Shown here: piece after piece, positions 12,151 to 24,900 of the stretch | Numbering within the stretch: the first letter of the stretch is position 1 | Layout of the letters: each line of letters opens with the position of its first letter | Source of the DNA: Vanilla planifolia | Taxonomy: Eukaryota > Streptophyta > Magnoliopsida > Asparagales > Orchidaceae | Length of the DNA stretch: 64,000 nucleotides | Reading direction: 5' to 3' | Assembly: GCA_023846275.1 (NCBI GenBank) | Contig: JAIUJO010000140.1 | Span: 1,121,736-1,185,735 of the forward strand | The notes under the pieces: model-generated | Database searches by the model: none | Seen by the model: the letters and a program-made list of their open reading frames with translations, nothing else | What the model was told of the DNA's origin: nothing | Translations under genes and position numbers: made by a program

Positions 12151-13989
12151 ATTTAATAAATAGTGTTCTTTTTTAAGAGATCATATTAAAAGCATTAAAA
12201 ACTTGATTGCATTATGAAATTTATGCACAAGTGTCAAGTGTGGTACAATGTACCATACCTTTATTGGGACACCACAATATACTTGTTGATTATGTAGTGT
12301 GCAAACAACAAACATGCATGCAAAAGGATAAGCTAGTGTATTTCGCTATATTTGTCTAATGCAGAAACAAATCTACATCACATTAGATCAAAGAGATATT
12401 GATTTGTATAATACTAGTGGCTTCTCATGGGAGTACATTGATGAATTCATTTGAGCACAAATAAGTGCCTCAAAAAATAATAAATTACATTCATACATCT
12501 CTGGTAAATTGGCAAAGTGCTATGAAGAGCTCAAATTGTATTGGTCAAATAAAATGAGTCCAATCTAGTGCTTATTCTGGCATCAGAGCATTACGATGAA
12601 ATGTTTGAGTCAAATTAACTTCAAGAAGGGCATACTAAGCAAAAATGAAAGGGTCCTTAGCTAATGATCAAATAATAAGAATAGTACCCAGAGATGCACC
12701 AGCATACCAAGACAAATTATTGTCATAAAAAGTGAGGGAAACTTACCTATAAAGTGAGGTGACAAGAATTGGAAAGTTATGAAGTCCATGATGACAGACA
12801 TACTTTGCAAAGCTAGAACATTCTAAACTTCATCATTGATTTCAAATTCATTTTTTTATTTATCCCACACAATTAAACATTTGAACTTGTATAATATTGT
12901 TATGTATGGTATTTTTTTCTTTCACTTTTGTTATGACAACCTTGTATATGTTAAAAACGAATATACTTTTTATTTCTTGTAATTTTCTTACTTTCACCAA
13001 CAATTGTGCAAGGGCTTGCATTGTTGACTTTCTACTTTAGAATGCTATTCCAAGTAAATGAGAGATGCTTAGCAATCAACTTTATTTATTGGTTTTTATT
13101 TGGAATAATATAACATCATATTGTCATACTTGTTGGCATTTATATTAAACAAATTAATTCAAGATGATTGAAAACCTCCAAGAATTTTTAGTTCAACAAC
13201 AATTTCATACCTTTGATGATTAAAAAAAAAGTTTATAATGCTAAATTTGAACCAGCAAATTTAGCAAACACTTCTAGCATTTAAAATTCTTGTTCCTAAT
13301 GATTCTTACAACAATGTCTTGGTTTTCTTCATAAACTCCATGTATATTTTCCATGATTGCATTCATTTGGGTGGAATTCCAATAGATCCTTTCATAAATC
13401 CTAAAAATCATTAATTAGAATGGAGAAAGTAAACTAAACGACACAAATATTTCATTCATCCACTTTGTCTATACCATAGGGAAAGCATTGTAAAAGCTTG
13501 AATATTACCAACTTTATTTTGAATTACAGTCATTTTTTATTCAATTCTCATATTAAGAGAGGTATTAGCACAATAACATCATGTTTAGCTAGACAACCTT
13601 TAATACTTTGCCAGTACTGATTTATTAGACAACTAATTCTTTGATTAATCATAACAAGTATGCCTAATTTTTCACCATATAAGTCTAAAATATGTTATGC
13701 TAGAAACCATTTAGTTATTGCAAGATTGATAGTATCCTCATCAGAGTAGTCGTGGCATTTGTAGGCATGTTGAATAATAATTCTTTTCAATTGATCTGAC
13801 AAAGGAAGAGAAAAATTCTGTAGATAATAAAATGCATCAATATCTTTGTTGTAATTTTCTAATTCCAATTTCTTTTTCTTCAGATCTTCTCAAAGAACAT
13901 TCTCCTTATTTCATTGCAACTTGATTTGATAGCTAAGTTAACACCATTGCCCAATTTCTAATGGACTTGCTTATTAACAAGGGATTTTT
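12151..13989. other. Retroelement-rich AT spacer, no gene recognised
   Basis: No coding match was found in this 1.8 kb in any frame beyond short uninformative stretches. It is AT-rich like its neighbours and contains one primer-binding-site-like word at 12578. The right end probably includes the 3' end of LINE-A, which runs leftwards from 17235, but no poly-A/poly-T tail marks its edge. Confidence 0.5.
12578..12589 (+). other. Possible LTR-retrotransposon primer-binding site
   Basis: TGGCATCAGAGC matches 11 of 12 bases of TGGTATCAGAGC, the sequence complementary to the 3' end of plant initiator tRNA-Met used by most plant LTR retrotransposons. It would imply a plus-strand element whose 5' LTR ends at 12577. 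No gag follows and no second LTR was found, so this may be a relic or chance. Confidence 0.35.
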
Positions 13990-15320
13990 ATGCAAAAGCT
14001 AATATTAAGTCTCTTTTTCTCCTTGATCCAACATGCAATAGCTTTATTTTGCTTCTACTTCCCATAAAAAGTTTTAGCTATCAATAATTCCACACTAAAG
14101 GACTTGTATATTAGTATGTTCAAATTTTTTCTACTAAGGATGCTTGGAAAGTATTAGTCACTTTCCTTGTCTCGATTTCATTTTCTGCAAGTGGCTCACC
14201 GATCTTTCTACCATTTCATCCAATGATGCTTATGATTGTTCTAAATGTGTTCGAATAGGAAAGCACTAATTATCTTTTTGAACCTCTTTAGCATTTGCAT
14301 AAAAGGATGTATAGCAATAATAATTAGGTAGGAGTTGAGTTTAAAATTTTATTTATAAGTATTATTTTATCTCCAATTCATAGAAGCTTCTTCTTTGAAC
14401 TAAACATTTCATTTTGTTATGTTTTCAATTATTTTTTAAAGTATATTGACTTTTTGTTATCAAAATATACAAGACACTCCACGTATTTTATGGGTAGTAA
14501 CCATTCCTTAAAACCAAGAATCTTTTCCAAATATACATTTTAGCTATGTAGAAATGTATCAAGAAGCTTGTTAATGCCTTTTGATGTCCTTATGTCCCAT
14601 CTACTAAAAATAATGAAGTAATTTGCATGGTTAAACTTTGTCATTATTGAGTATGCTATGTTGTGGAATAATGCATGATTAACCTCTTAGAAAAATCGTT
14701 TTAAAAATCTTATAAAACATACTTTGCAATGAAGAGAAATTGTGGGGAAATTAGAGTATCATTAAGCCACTTTCTAGTTGAAGATATTTAAGTGGAGAAC
14801 CATTTATTATGATTGATATCCATGTTCTATTCATAAGATTTCTAACCAATGTGCTAAACTTTGTTGACAAATGGAACTAAATTAGACTAAAATTTGCATA
14901 GCATCCATAACATCCAAAGCAAAAAAAAGTTTCGTTGTTTGGTTATGAACATTTTATTAAAGTTGTATGGACCTGTAACACAATCTTTGTCCATTTGGAT
15001 AACCACATGATGAAGCTAGTCGAAGTCTATATTTTTAGTTGGAAATTGTCTCACATTTATAATGATTAGTTGCTAAATAAAATTTATAGCTTCTTCATTA
15101 GTAAATTTCTATTTTGTGGGAAGGAACTCTTTAAAATGTTGTACAACAGCATCTTGTAAATTCTCTGGACCTAATATCTTAAGGCCATAATAGTCTTTAA
15201 TATCATTAATGTGAAGCTTTGTCATATTGTTTTTTGCAAAAGCATGAATTTTTTTATTTAATTGAATTCTTTTAGCCTTATTTCTATTAGGTTTGGCTTC
15301 AATAAATTTCATCATATCTT
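13990..15320 (-). pseudogene. LINE-A reverse transcriptase (L1-type) remnant
   Basis: Minus-strand reading follows a plant L1 RT in order. At 15315-15109 a clean frame 'KLHINDIKDYYGLKILG ... VVQHFKEFL' gives the connector before RT. At about 15080-14950 'TNEEAI', then 'VVIQMDKDCVTGPYNFNKMF' matches 'AVFQMDKDKAPGPDGFNMLFF'. At about 14860-14770 'NRTWISIIINGSPLKYLQLESGL' matches 'SVLINGSPxxxFxxxRGLRQG'. At about 14630-14615 'HANYFIIFSRWDI' replaces 'FADDTIIF', so the catalytic Asp pair is gone, followed by 'LLDTFLHS' and 'LLPIKYVE' (normally 'GLPxKYLG'). At about 14270-14210 'FKKIISAFLF...HHWMKW' matches the 'FLWG...W..W' zf-RVT region. Decay is by stops and shifts, with overall length roughly preserved. 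Confidence 0.8.
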
Positions 15321-15329
15321 ACTTCTTCC

Positions 15330-15960
15330 AAAAGTTGTTGATTAGCCACATTTAAACTTTATCTTATCCTTCTCTATGCCACATTCTAGGAATTGCTTTA
15401 CCCTAATTCCTACTTATTCATTTACACTCTTAAAATTTTTAAACTACATGAAATCTTATATTGCATTACTTTAGGTATTCATTAAGACCTTTACTTTTCA
15501 ATGATAAAGCCTACAGTTTAGTTTGATGTGTAAGAATTACACATTTATTTTCTACCACTTCATAAAAACTATAATGTGCTACCCACATGTTTTTGAACTT
15601 AAATTGCATGTATTGAGAGATGTACATCAATTAAAGGTGAAGCAAAGGAGCATAAAGAATTAACACCACTCAACAAAAAATGTTCAACAATTTCAATTGA
15701 GTTAGCTTCAAGAATCTTTATTTGCCAACTTATCAAAATTCTTCCATACCAATTTATCTTTTGTTTTCCAATCCTAGGTAAAGGTAGAAACCCTAAGTAG
15801 GAGTTCAAATATTCTACATTGATTTTAGCAATCTGTAAATCTATTAATTGCAATAACATTAGGAGTTGAAGCTCCTTGTATTCAAGTATAAGTACAATAA
15901 CATTAAAATCCTCTCTTAATGAGCCATGAGACTTCTTGGTTTTTTGCAAATTTATCATAA
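15330..15960 (-). pseudogene. LINE-A apurinic-type endonuclease C-terminal half and linker
   Basis: The open frame at 15958-15599 (119 codons, minus) reads 'EDFNVI' where L1 endonucleases have 'GDFNVI', then 'LIDLQ', 'RIGKQKINWYGRILISW' (normally 'RLDRFLVS..W') and 'IEHFLLSGVNSL' (normally 'LP..GSDHxPI'), so the SDH catalytic triplet is lost. Downstream at about 15560-15400 'YVGSTL', 'EVVENKC' and 'LSLKSKGLNEYLK' match the conserved linker ('MWLSHPSF.EVV', 'KLK.LK..LK.WN'). It leads directly into the RT connector. Endonuclease then RT in this order is the L1 ORF2 layout. ORF2 would nick target DNA and prime reverse transcription if intact. Confidence 0.76.
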
Positions 15961-16924
15961 ATTCTCTACAAAAAAAACTTCTTTGAGTTCTTGTACATTT
16001 GCTAGAAATAATTTTGAAATTAGAAGTTCATTGATGATCTTTTCTAATTACATGTAGATGGATGGAGACATTTAATAACCCATAGGTAGAGTATTCCATT
16101 GGATGATATGTTTAAACAGTACCAAAACTTTGTAAGACTAATTAATTATGCCATGTGTATAACATTGAGTAATTGTTAAATTACATAATTTCTAAACAAG
16201 TGGCATCTATCCAAGCAAAGAAATTAGCACTATTTCATTGGTTAAGTAATATATTTGTTTTAGGAAAAGGTTTAGGGTTCTGTGCTCCCTTAATGATAAA
16301 TATAATAACACTGTATACTTATTATTTTTTATTAATTCATATTATTCTAATAATTCTTAAAATTTCTTTCAAATCATTGCATTGCTCAGTACCATTCTTT
16401 GCTCTCTTATTTGATATTTTTATCAAAAAGAAGTAAACCAATCATGTCCAATAAAGATTTGACTTGATTTTATTCCTTCTACATGAAATTTTGTCCTAAA
16501 ATTTTTGAATAGTTGAATTTCTAGTGGATATCGTGTTATTTGCTGAGCTATTGTTTTTAGATATAATAATAATCCATTATCTTGTTTAGTTACATTCTCA
16601 ATCTCAAATTGATTGAAACAAAGTTTCTATGTAGTGTTCTTTTCGAGTGACATATAATATTAAATTGACAAATCCTCTAATGAAAAAATCGTTTATTGAA
16701 TGTAATATTGAGAATGAAATCATATGTCTACATGGTCCTAAAATTTAGTAGTTAATTTTCTAATGGATTACACATTGGGGTCCTTATCTCTTTGTTGATC
16801 TTACTGGCTAATAGGAGGATTATTTACAACACTTTTTCCTTGTGTTTCTTGTTTTGTTCTATTATGTTTTTAGGTTTGTTCCTTACAACATAATTTCACA
16901 ACATTGGCTACAATAAAGTGTTAG
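15961..16924 (-). other. LINE-A interior between ORF1 and endonuclease, poorly preserved
   Basis: By position this should hold the ORF1 C-terminus and the endonuclease N-terminus. No zinc-knuckle (CCHC) and no 'WNxRG' start motif can be seen. A plus-strand open frame at 16173-16436 has no similarity I recognise and is opposite to the element, so it is not called a gene. Confidence 0.45.
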
Positions 16925-17235
16925 GTTGCCAAATTGGATCTTTTAACAAGATCAAGGAAAGTTGATACCATTTTGAGTAATTCTAATGGATTTGGAGTGT
17001 TAAGAAAATTCATTTGCACACAAACCTCAACAACATATGGTTGAATTAAATTCAAAGTAGAGGCATACACCTTTTGTTGTTTCCCTAACATGATTGTCCT
17101 ATTGCATTGTGAAATATGGGTATAAATATGTTCTCTAACGAAATCAAGAAAGAAGCAAGTGATGATTCAGCATTGAGGTGAAATTCTACATTCAAATATA
17201 AAGCACTCATCAAGAATTCATGAACATTCCAAGAC
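16925..17235 (-). pseudogene. LINE-A ORF1 (DUF4283-like) fragment
   Basis: Minus-strand reading with one frameshift gives 'VEFHLNAESSLASFLISLENIFI', which follows the plant L1 ORF1 pattern 'ESSIAPVWISFPNLPIHLF', and then 'YASTLNLIQPYVVEVCVQMNFLNTPNPLEL', which follows 'DxATAxLTRPSVARVCVEVDLLxPLP'. DUF4283 proteins are the RNA-binding ORF1/gag-like products of plant L1 elements. The position, upstream of the endonuclease and RT of LINE-A on the same strand, supports one element. The fragment is broken and short. Confidence 0.65.
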
Positions 17236-18464
17236 CTATGGAACATGCAATGGAGGAAGTAATATTTTATATTAGGTGAGAGAGAATTGCATCAATTTTC
17301 TTAAGAACAAAATTTGACCATATTTTAAAACCCAATCATTTTTAAAGCATTTCATATAAATTCCATGATAGATATCCTAAATGAAAATTATCTAATTAGT
17401 TCAATCCTAAAATTAGCTACCATCTTTCCAATTTCCTCCCCCTCACAAATGATTTCAAGATCCCCTTTAAAATTTGTACTTGTCTTTATTCTAATTAACG
17501 ATCAGACACTTGAGTTGTTTAGTGCTACAAAAGATTGATTCAAGTAAGCTCCTCCAAAAATCTCCAAGGACTCCACCATTCAATAATATTGACTAACTAG
17601 AATGATGTTTTATGAAAACCCATGATCAATTTGAATGGTTGATCACTAATTGTTTTGAAGTTTCTCCTTTTTGTGGTATAGGAATTATTTAGTTTCAATC
17701 ACTAATTGTGATTAGGAAAATCCATTGGATTATATATGTCATCTTCGAGATGTATGAACACCCATTTTACATTTATCAACCATCTCATTATTCATCAGCC
17801 CATTCGTTTCCTCATTAATTGTGCTAAGCAAAAACTAGTTTTTGTTAAATATGATATATTAATGTGTAGCACCTAAGCTAAACTCTTTATGATAGGGAAT
17901 TTCTGACATTTTGTTATTCCATAATAAATTTGTGGTCACCACAATAAATTGTCGCATTGAAATTTAATGTAAAAATTTTAGGCTATGTTTATGTTTTTAC
18001 ACCAAAGGTACTTAAGAAAGTTATATTGACACAATAGAGCCCTTATGATATCTTTTCTTGTTCAATTATTTCTTTTTACTTATTTATTTTTATTATGATT
18101 ATAGCATAGTGATGATATGTAATTTTCAGTTGATAATAGATGAAGGATTTTAAAAATTGGGTAACTTGAGATGGATCATGGGTGATGGCTATAGATGTTC
18201 AAAAATCAATGAACTTTTAAATTTTTTTTTAGCATAGTGAACTAAAGCAAGCAAACCTTCCATGAAATTAAGGGAGAGGCACCAATGGACATAGTAATGA
18301 ATCAAACATTAACATCATTCAGAAGCACACCAAAATCCCAATTATTAACACTTGGTCATTCTTTCCAAGGAATATGTACAATGACATGTTTACGGGGAAT
18401 TCCCTCTCTTAATCATCTATTATAGAATTGCTTGGTGGTCCAATTGAGCAAAACACAATTATAA
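17236..18464. other. Spacer between two head-to-head LINEs, no gene seen
   Basis: LINE-A starts leftwards and LINE-B rightwards from this 1.2 kb. It presumably holds both 5' ends. It is AT-rich, with no motif or convincing ORF in six frames and no inverted copy of one LINE in the other that I can see. Confidence 0.5.
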
Positions 18465-18990
18465 TTAAATTACCCACCATATATATGGTGAACAAAAAAA
18501 TAATATTTCAGGAAGTTGAAATCAAGAAGCTGGTAGTGCAATCAAACACACTCTGATAGTTAAACTGTGATGCAAGTGGGTCATCGTGGAATCCGTGTGG
18601 AAAGTAGTAAAACAAAAGATTTTTTGAGTGAAGTTAAAAATTTTTCTTTGGAGAACATATATACTCTTATTAGATCTGATATGGCTCATGACTTCCTCCA
18701 CTATACTGATTGCACAAATCATGGAACATAGGTGACATTGAAATGTGCATCTTTAAATATTGCCTAGGGTACAAATTAATATAGAACCATCACTTGTCAC
18801 ATCTAATTGTCTTGATAACACTTATCTATCCATTCATTTAATAAGGTAGCATTGTATTCAATTGCGTTTTTAATTGGAAAGCCACTAAAAATTGATGTCA
18901 AAATATTATGTTTAACTCAAACACGTGTTGAAAGAGTATGCATTGAAGTCAACTTGTTAATTGAATTTTTGGTAGAATATCTTATACAAT
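18465..18990 (+). pseudogene. LINE-B ORF1 (DUF4283-like) remnant
   Basis: The plus strand at about 18820-18965 reads 'LSIHSFNKVALYSIAFLIGKPLKIDVKILCLTQTRVERVCIEVNLL' in one frame (quoted in pieces: LSIHSFNKVALYSIAF, LIGKPLKIDVKI, RVERVCIEVNLL). This aligns almost residue for residue with the plant L1 ORF1 signature 'LPIHLFNKVALFAIASLIGKPLKIDAATA...RPSVARVCVEVDLL'. Upstream, 'NIYTLIRSDMAHDFLHYT' near 18655 fits the 'RHILIRxDxxxDFxRxw' block, and 'EPSLVTSNCLDNTYLSIH' fits 'ESPIAPVWISFPNLPIH'. Frameshifts and stops separate the blocks. It is the best preserved coding trace in the window. Confidence 0.8.
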
Positions 18991-19569
18991 AATCTTCCTC
19001 TATATTGTAGTCAATGTTGTTAGTAGGAACACATGCTATCAATTAATATATTAAAGACAACTAAAACTTATGCTAAGGAAAATGCCACAGTTGATAGTAC
19101 CTTTACCAATTAGAAGTCAATAAGAGGAAGAAGCAAATCATGTGCAAACTCTTAATAAATCATGGAGAAAGCCAGAGCATAATGTGTGAGAATGGCCACA
19201 ATGACCATCAATATTCTCATAATGGAGAATCTATCCAGACAATAAAAAATAATGAAATTTGATACTGAGATATGGTTAAGACAAATGCAAAATTATAGGC
19301 ATGTGAAAACAATAAAGTCATCAAAAAAATTTGCTAATCATCATGCAATTATTTAGAATGAATAACATTTTAGATAAAGAAGAAAAAGAACATGAAATCT
19401 TGAAAAATCAATGAGACAAGCAAAGGTATTTATAGTAGATGAATAGAACTTCATAACCAAGACTGTAGGGTCATCACAACTATTGAAAAATAATGATTGC
19501 CCTACATCTGAATGTCATACAAGACCTAAAGTGTGATCAAACAGGATGATAAGAATGATGATATTCAAA
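18991..19569 (+). other. LINE-B interior, unrecognised
   Basis: Between ORF1 and the endonuclease trace no CCHC knuckle or other motif is clear. A short 'NGHNDHQYSHNGE' reading near 19190 is not a knuckle. Stops are frequent. Confidence 0.4.
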
Positions 19570-19870
19570 TCAATAACAATAATTAGGCTATCATGGACAT
19601 GTACAATGTTTTCTATTATCTATATATTGGACAATGCTTCACCCTAATTTTGGGAATAGTTATTAATTTTTTTTCACATTGGTGGTTTATTTCAATATGT
19701 ATGTGATGCTTCTAGCATCATTCCTATTTGAAGCCCATCAAATGAGTATGTCTCTAACTTCTGCAATATATGTCCCATCAAAGTTACTGATCTTTGCACG
19801 ACTTATCACAACAATTCATTTTCACCATGTGCCTCAAATTGAAATTAAATTGTCTAATCAATGCTTTTAA
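19570..19870 (+). pseudogene. LINE-B endonuclease fragment
   Basis: A plus-strand frame near 19679-19870 reads 'VVYFNMYVMLLASFLFEAHQ' and then 'MSMSLTSAIYVPSKLLIFAR'. The order 'W..+.V.VLLAS.Q.+H+.V......+.+IYAS.....R..LW' is typical of the middle of plant L1 endonucleases. It sits on the same strand and downstream of the LINE-B ORF1, as expected. Neither the start (WNxRG) nor the GDFN and SDH motifs are visible, so the assignment leans on context. RT is absent; LINE-B stops before 20225. Confidence 0.5.
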
Positions 19871-20224
19871 AATGGATTGCATCCTTGTGTACACCATTAA
19901 TGTAGAAATTGTTTGGCATACTGTTCATTTGATTTTCTTTATTTAAGAGGTCAATATCATTTTCATTCTTTAATGATATAAACTTAATGTTATTTAGACA
20001 AGTACTCCATTGTACTAATACATTGTTGTTCTATAATTTATAGTTGACATTTACATTTGTGCTCTCTCATCTATCTATTCTTTCATTTGTGAGATGTAGG
20101 TTAGTATGTAACTAATATGTTTAGGATCTTAACACTAGTGTAGAATGATGTGACAACAATAATAACATGTTAAATTAATAATGTAATGTGGTAGCACCAT
20201 CAATTAATAAAATAATATTTCATT
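19871..20224. other. Junction between LINE-B and copia-2, nothing seen
   Basis: 350 bp of AT-rich DNA between the end of the LINE-B trace and the point where copia-2 integrase similarity ends. No motif, repeat or terminal structure was recognised. Confidence 0.45.
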
Positions 20225-21110
20225 AAACGAGAATAAGCTAATGAAAAAAAATGGCTTTGTGCCTAATTCTTTGGAAAATGCTTTAAAATTTTAATTTTCA
20301 AATTACTTTTTATAATAAATAAGTTTCCTACTTAGAAGTAGTACCTTTTCGAATTACATTATGTTTTACTAATCATCTAAAGACTTCAAATGCTTTATTC
20401 TTGTTTTTCAAAAATAATTCTAAGGTATATCTTATATTACCCTTGACTAAAATAAAGTTGTCATTATTTTAACTTATATTAGCCACTTAGGTCCAAACAA
20501 ATCAATATGAATAAACTCTAAAGGTTATGTATTCCTTCATACATTCAAGAACTTAAAAGCATTTTATTGATGTTTTCCTATTGGGCAAGAATCAAAGTGG
20601 ACAATCCTTTATTTTAGTTGAAAATCCATGACTTTCGTATTGTAGTTGAACTTGAGTGTCCTAATATTCTTTGCTATAAAATTGACTAATTCTACTTATT
20701 TCCTCAAACAAGCATTTTAAAATCTTTCATTATCCAAATGTATAGCATAAATATTATCATTTCTATACCTTACAAAAAATTATATTTGCATCCTCCTAAA
20801 AAAAAGTATTGTGATGTACGAAATATCACATTATATCATTTTTTTATAGATTTGACTAACTCTAAGTCCATTTTGTCTTGAACATTCATTATGAAATATT
20901 CCATCAGCAAAAGGACAGTAGAGATGCCTATTCTTTCACTTGTTTGTTTCATTTCGCAAAGTTTTCTCCTACAACAAAAAATCAAGCATCGTATGTTTCT
21001 AAGCTCAAGTGTTTTCCTCTATCTTTTATCATGTGTGTTGTGAACGACTATCTAAGTTTTTCATTGGGAACTCAAAGTTATTGTACAACCACTATTTAGA
21101 TCCAACTTGC
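20225..21110 (-). pseudogene. Copia-2 protease-integrase remnant
   Basis: Minus strand. At 21108-21082 the frame reads 'KLDLNSGCT', matching the copia protease active site 'WYLDSGCSRHMTG', with the catalytic Asp changed to Asn. About 150 codons later, at 20600-20470, 'IGKHQ-NAFKF' and 'PLEFIHIDLFGPK' match the end of the gag-pre-integrase zinc region ('C..GKHxxxxF') and 'PLELIHIDLFGP', which carries the first catalytic Asp. At about 20450-20330 'NFILVKGNIRYTLELFLKNKNKAFEVFR-LVKHNVIRKGTTSK', read in pieces, matches 'YxLVIVDDYSRYTWVxFLKxKxEAFExFKxLVKxxxxExG'. At about 20290-20235 'FEN-NFKAFSKELG' fits the 'GEF.N..F..FC...GI' stretch. Similarity then stops, so RT and RNase H are missing. Confidence 0.8.
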
Positions 21111-21924
21111 CCCTTTTATTTCTTACTAGAGACATATCAACAAAGGGAAACATTTAAGTTTTAGAATTGGAAATGCAAGCTAATTAGGGTTCCTGTAGAT
21201 TAGTTCTTATTTTATGTTCAATTTATCATTTGGTTATCCATGCAAAGGAATGCTTATTCATCACAATCATTTTTTGGCAAACAAATAATCAATTTTTATT
21301 TTGATATTAGGAGTGGCATTTTACAAAAAAGACTTTGTAAAATAAAGAATCTCTTACATGTGAATGTCTTCTTCAATTTTTGTAGAAAGTTACAGAATGA
21401 TGTCCTACAAAAACACTTATGTATCTTACATGTAATCTCCTAATAGAAGCAACTTGATTTTTCAGTCCTTTATCTTCTTATGGAAACGAAGTAACATTAT
21501 TTATCAATTCTCATGAACTTGAAGAAGAATCCTGTTGATCTTTCAAAAATTGACATTTGCACAAATATTCAATAGGTTCCTAGGTTATTTTGCTATGAGA
21601 TGCATTATGGGTTTCAAATTCTTGTTTCATAGTCTATAATTCAAGCTTTAATGTGTCATGTTTCTTTCTCCACTTTTTATATTTACATAATAGTCTAAAA
21701 GGCTATATTTTACATTCTTTTAAGATAATTCTTGATCACTTACCTTATCATGCTCTAAATAATCATCATAGATAATTTAGTATTCATTTTGAAGAAATAA
21801 AAGTAAGTACGAGTTCCACAATACCGGATGCCATTACGGGATTTAAAATATTTTTTTGTATTTATTATTTCAAAATCATATCTATTTTCCAAGGCTTCTT
21901 TTTAAAAAAATATTTTCATACTAA
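21111..21924 (-). other. Possible copia-2 gag region, not confirmed, up to the CA array
   Basis: Copia gag should lie here on the minus strand upstream of the protease. A reading near 21770-21650 ('EHDKVSDQELS-KNVKYSLLDYY') recalls the coiled-coil part of long copia gag proteins, but no CCHC knuckle was found. The last 60 bases are plain AT-rich DNA that passes into CA-rich repeat at about 21925. Confidence 0.35.
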
Positions 21925-24900
21925 TATGCATACACACACTTATGCATGCACATACACATAGACACACATAAACACATGCATACTAATATGCATATATGCA
22001 CATTCCTACACACACTCACACACTAAAACACATGAATGCATACACACAAGAATACATCCACAAAAGAATTCACATGCACATCTACACACCCAAACACACA
22101 TAAACACATACACACATGCACACACAAACACGTGCACACATATACTCACACTAATACATATAAAAATTCACACAAACACATGTATACATAGTTAAATGTA
22201 CACACATACAGACTCAAACACTAACACATGTATTCACACATGCACAAATGCACACAGCCACAAACATGCATGTATACACACTTACACACATGCACATCAC
22301 ACATAAAGGCATGCACAATTGTGCACAACCTTGCACACACACACACTCGCATTCACATGCATACACACTCAAAAAAGGACACTAATGCATGCATATACTC
22401 AAGCTTGCACACGAGCACACACACACACGTGTACCCATGCACACACATGCACATGCAAAAGTTCACACTCAGTTGAATACACACAAGCACACGCATATAT
22501 AATTATATGCACATATACACAAATGAACATAAAGATGCATGCACTCATGCACACAATCACACATTCATCCATATACATGCACACCCACAAGCATATGCAA
22601 CCACATGTGCACACTCTCACGCACACATACAAACACACACACAAATGCACATACATATACACATACACACACACTCGCACAAACACACACATGCATGAAC
22701 ACATACAAATACACATGCACACACACATGAATATACATGCACATGCACCCACACACATACACATGCACATACATGCAGACAGACTCACACACAAACACCT
22801 AAAAAACACATATACATGCACACATAGAAACACACATGCACTCCACACACATGCACTTACTCATGCCAACTCATGCATACAAACACACACACACACACAC
22901 ATGCATGCACGCAAACACATGCACACACACATTCACACATACACACCCACAAACATACACACACAGCACACTCTCATATACACACATGTGTGCACAAACT
23001 CACACACACATTCACTTGTGTGCAAACACACAAATAGACATACACACAAACACATATACACAGACACATATGCATACACATACACACACATAGACACACC
23101 TACAAAATGTCATGCACATGCACCCACACATACATATGCATACACACATATATGCACACAATGTATGCATAGACACACACTCGTGCACACACACTTAAGC
23201 ATGCACCATTACACACATTCACATGTCCATGCATGTATGCACTCAAGTGTACTCATATATGTGCATACATGCAAATATATGCACACAAACCCACACACCC
23301 ACACATGCAAACACAGACACACAAATGTAAACACACGACTACACGCACATACATGAACACATACACACACATTGGCCCATGCATGGAAGGTAGCTTTTGC
23401 AAACACATGTAGACATGCATGCACATTCACCCACATGCACAAGCATACAAAGACAATTATGCCTGTGTACACACAAACACAATTGAGTATTCATGCACAC
23501 AAACATAGATGCTCACACAAACACCCACACACAAGAACCTGAACATGTGCTTGTGCACCCATGCACATACACATATGCTCATATGAACATGCACAAATAG
23601 ACACACACACAAACACATACACATATACACACATGCACATACATGCACACATACACACATAAACAAACACATGCACACTCACACACACATAAATACACAA
23701 AAAAGCACACATGCACATGTACATAGACAAACACACATAAAGGTACACAGATGCATGTGAACACCAATGCACATGTACAAAACCACATGCACACAAGAAC
23801 ACACATGCACATGCATATGCATAGACACACACACAAGCACACACAAAATACACATGCACACTCACAAAACACATCATCACAAACAACTACATCCACACAC
23901 CCATGTGCTTGTGTATGCATGTATGCTCCCACTCACATGCACACAAATATACATAAACACATGCATGTGTATACATGTATTCTCCCACTCACATGCACAT
24001 TGATGCACACACACACAATAACACACACACATGTGCACACACACACATATGCATCCACACACATACACACACACATAAATAAATGCATTCATATAAGCAC
24101 ATGTGCATGCACCCAAAAACACACAAGTACACATACACACACACACAACAACACATAGATGCACACACATACATATGCATACATATGCATGCACACACAC
24201 ACACATACACACATGCACAATGCATACAGACACAAACACAAATGCACAAATGAGGAACTTACACAAATAGACTCACAAACACACAAATGCACTTGCACTC
24301 ACACAAATATACACATACAAAGGCACACATAAACACATGTGCACAAACATTCACTCACAGACAAATGCATTTGTACACACAAACACTAACACAAGGATAC
24401 TCACGCATGCACATACACGTGATTGTGTACACACACACAATCACATACACTTGTATAGGCATGCATATAGGCACACACACAAGTGTACACACATGCATAT
24501 ATATATATATATATACACACACACATACACTCACAGAAGGGATGCACACAGATCCACAAGTACACACAAAAATATAGACACAAACAAATGTAAACACATG
24601 CACACACACACACACGTCACATAAACTTGTGCATCCACACACATGCATGCATTCACACACAAACACACACATGCATGTGCATAGGCATAAGCACAAGCAC
24701 ACATGCATGCATAATTGCGCACATATACATATTTACACACATGCAAATATACACGCATAAATATATGCATGCAAGAGCAAACACACTCACATGTACATAC
24801 ACACTTGTACACACACATGCATGCACACACACACACACACATGCCCATGCACTCAAACACACTCATCAACATGCACTTATGAATAATCTCTCACAACCAC

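Noticed and set aside
16266..16276. Interstitial telomere repeat (TTTAGGG)
   Set aside because: Single isolated occurrences here and near 5890 and 21185; no tandem telomere units.
16173..16436. Plus-strand 87-codon frame as a small membrane protein
   Set aside because: It lies opposite to and inside LINE-A, is hydrophobic because of AT-rich codons, and has no recognisable similarity.
18522..18722. Minus-strand 66-codon frame
   Set aside because: It is the reverse of the LINE-B ORF1 remnant, which gives clear family motifs on the plus strand.
20878..21443. Plus-strand frames of 73 and 67 codons
   Set aside because: They lie antisense to the copia-2 protease/gag region and lack similarity to anything recognised.
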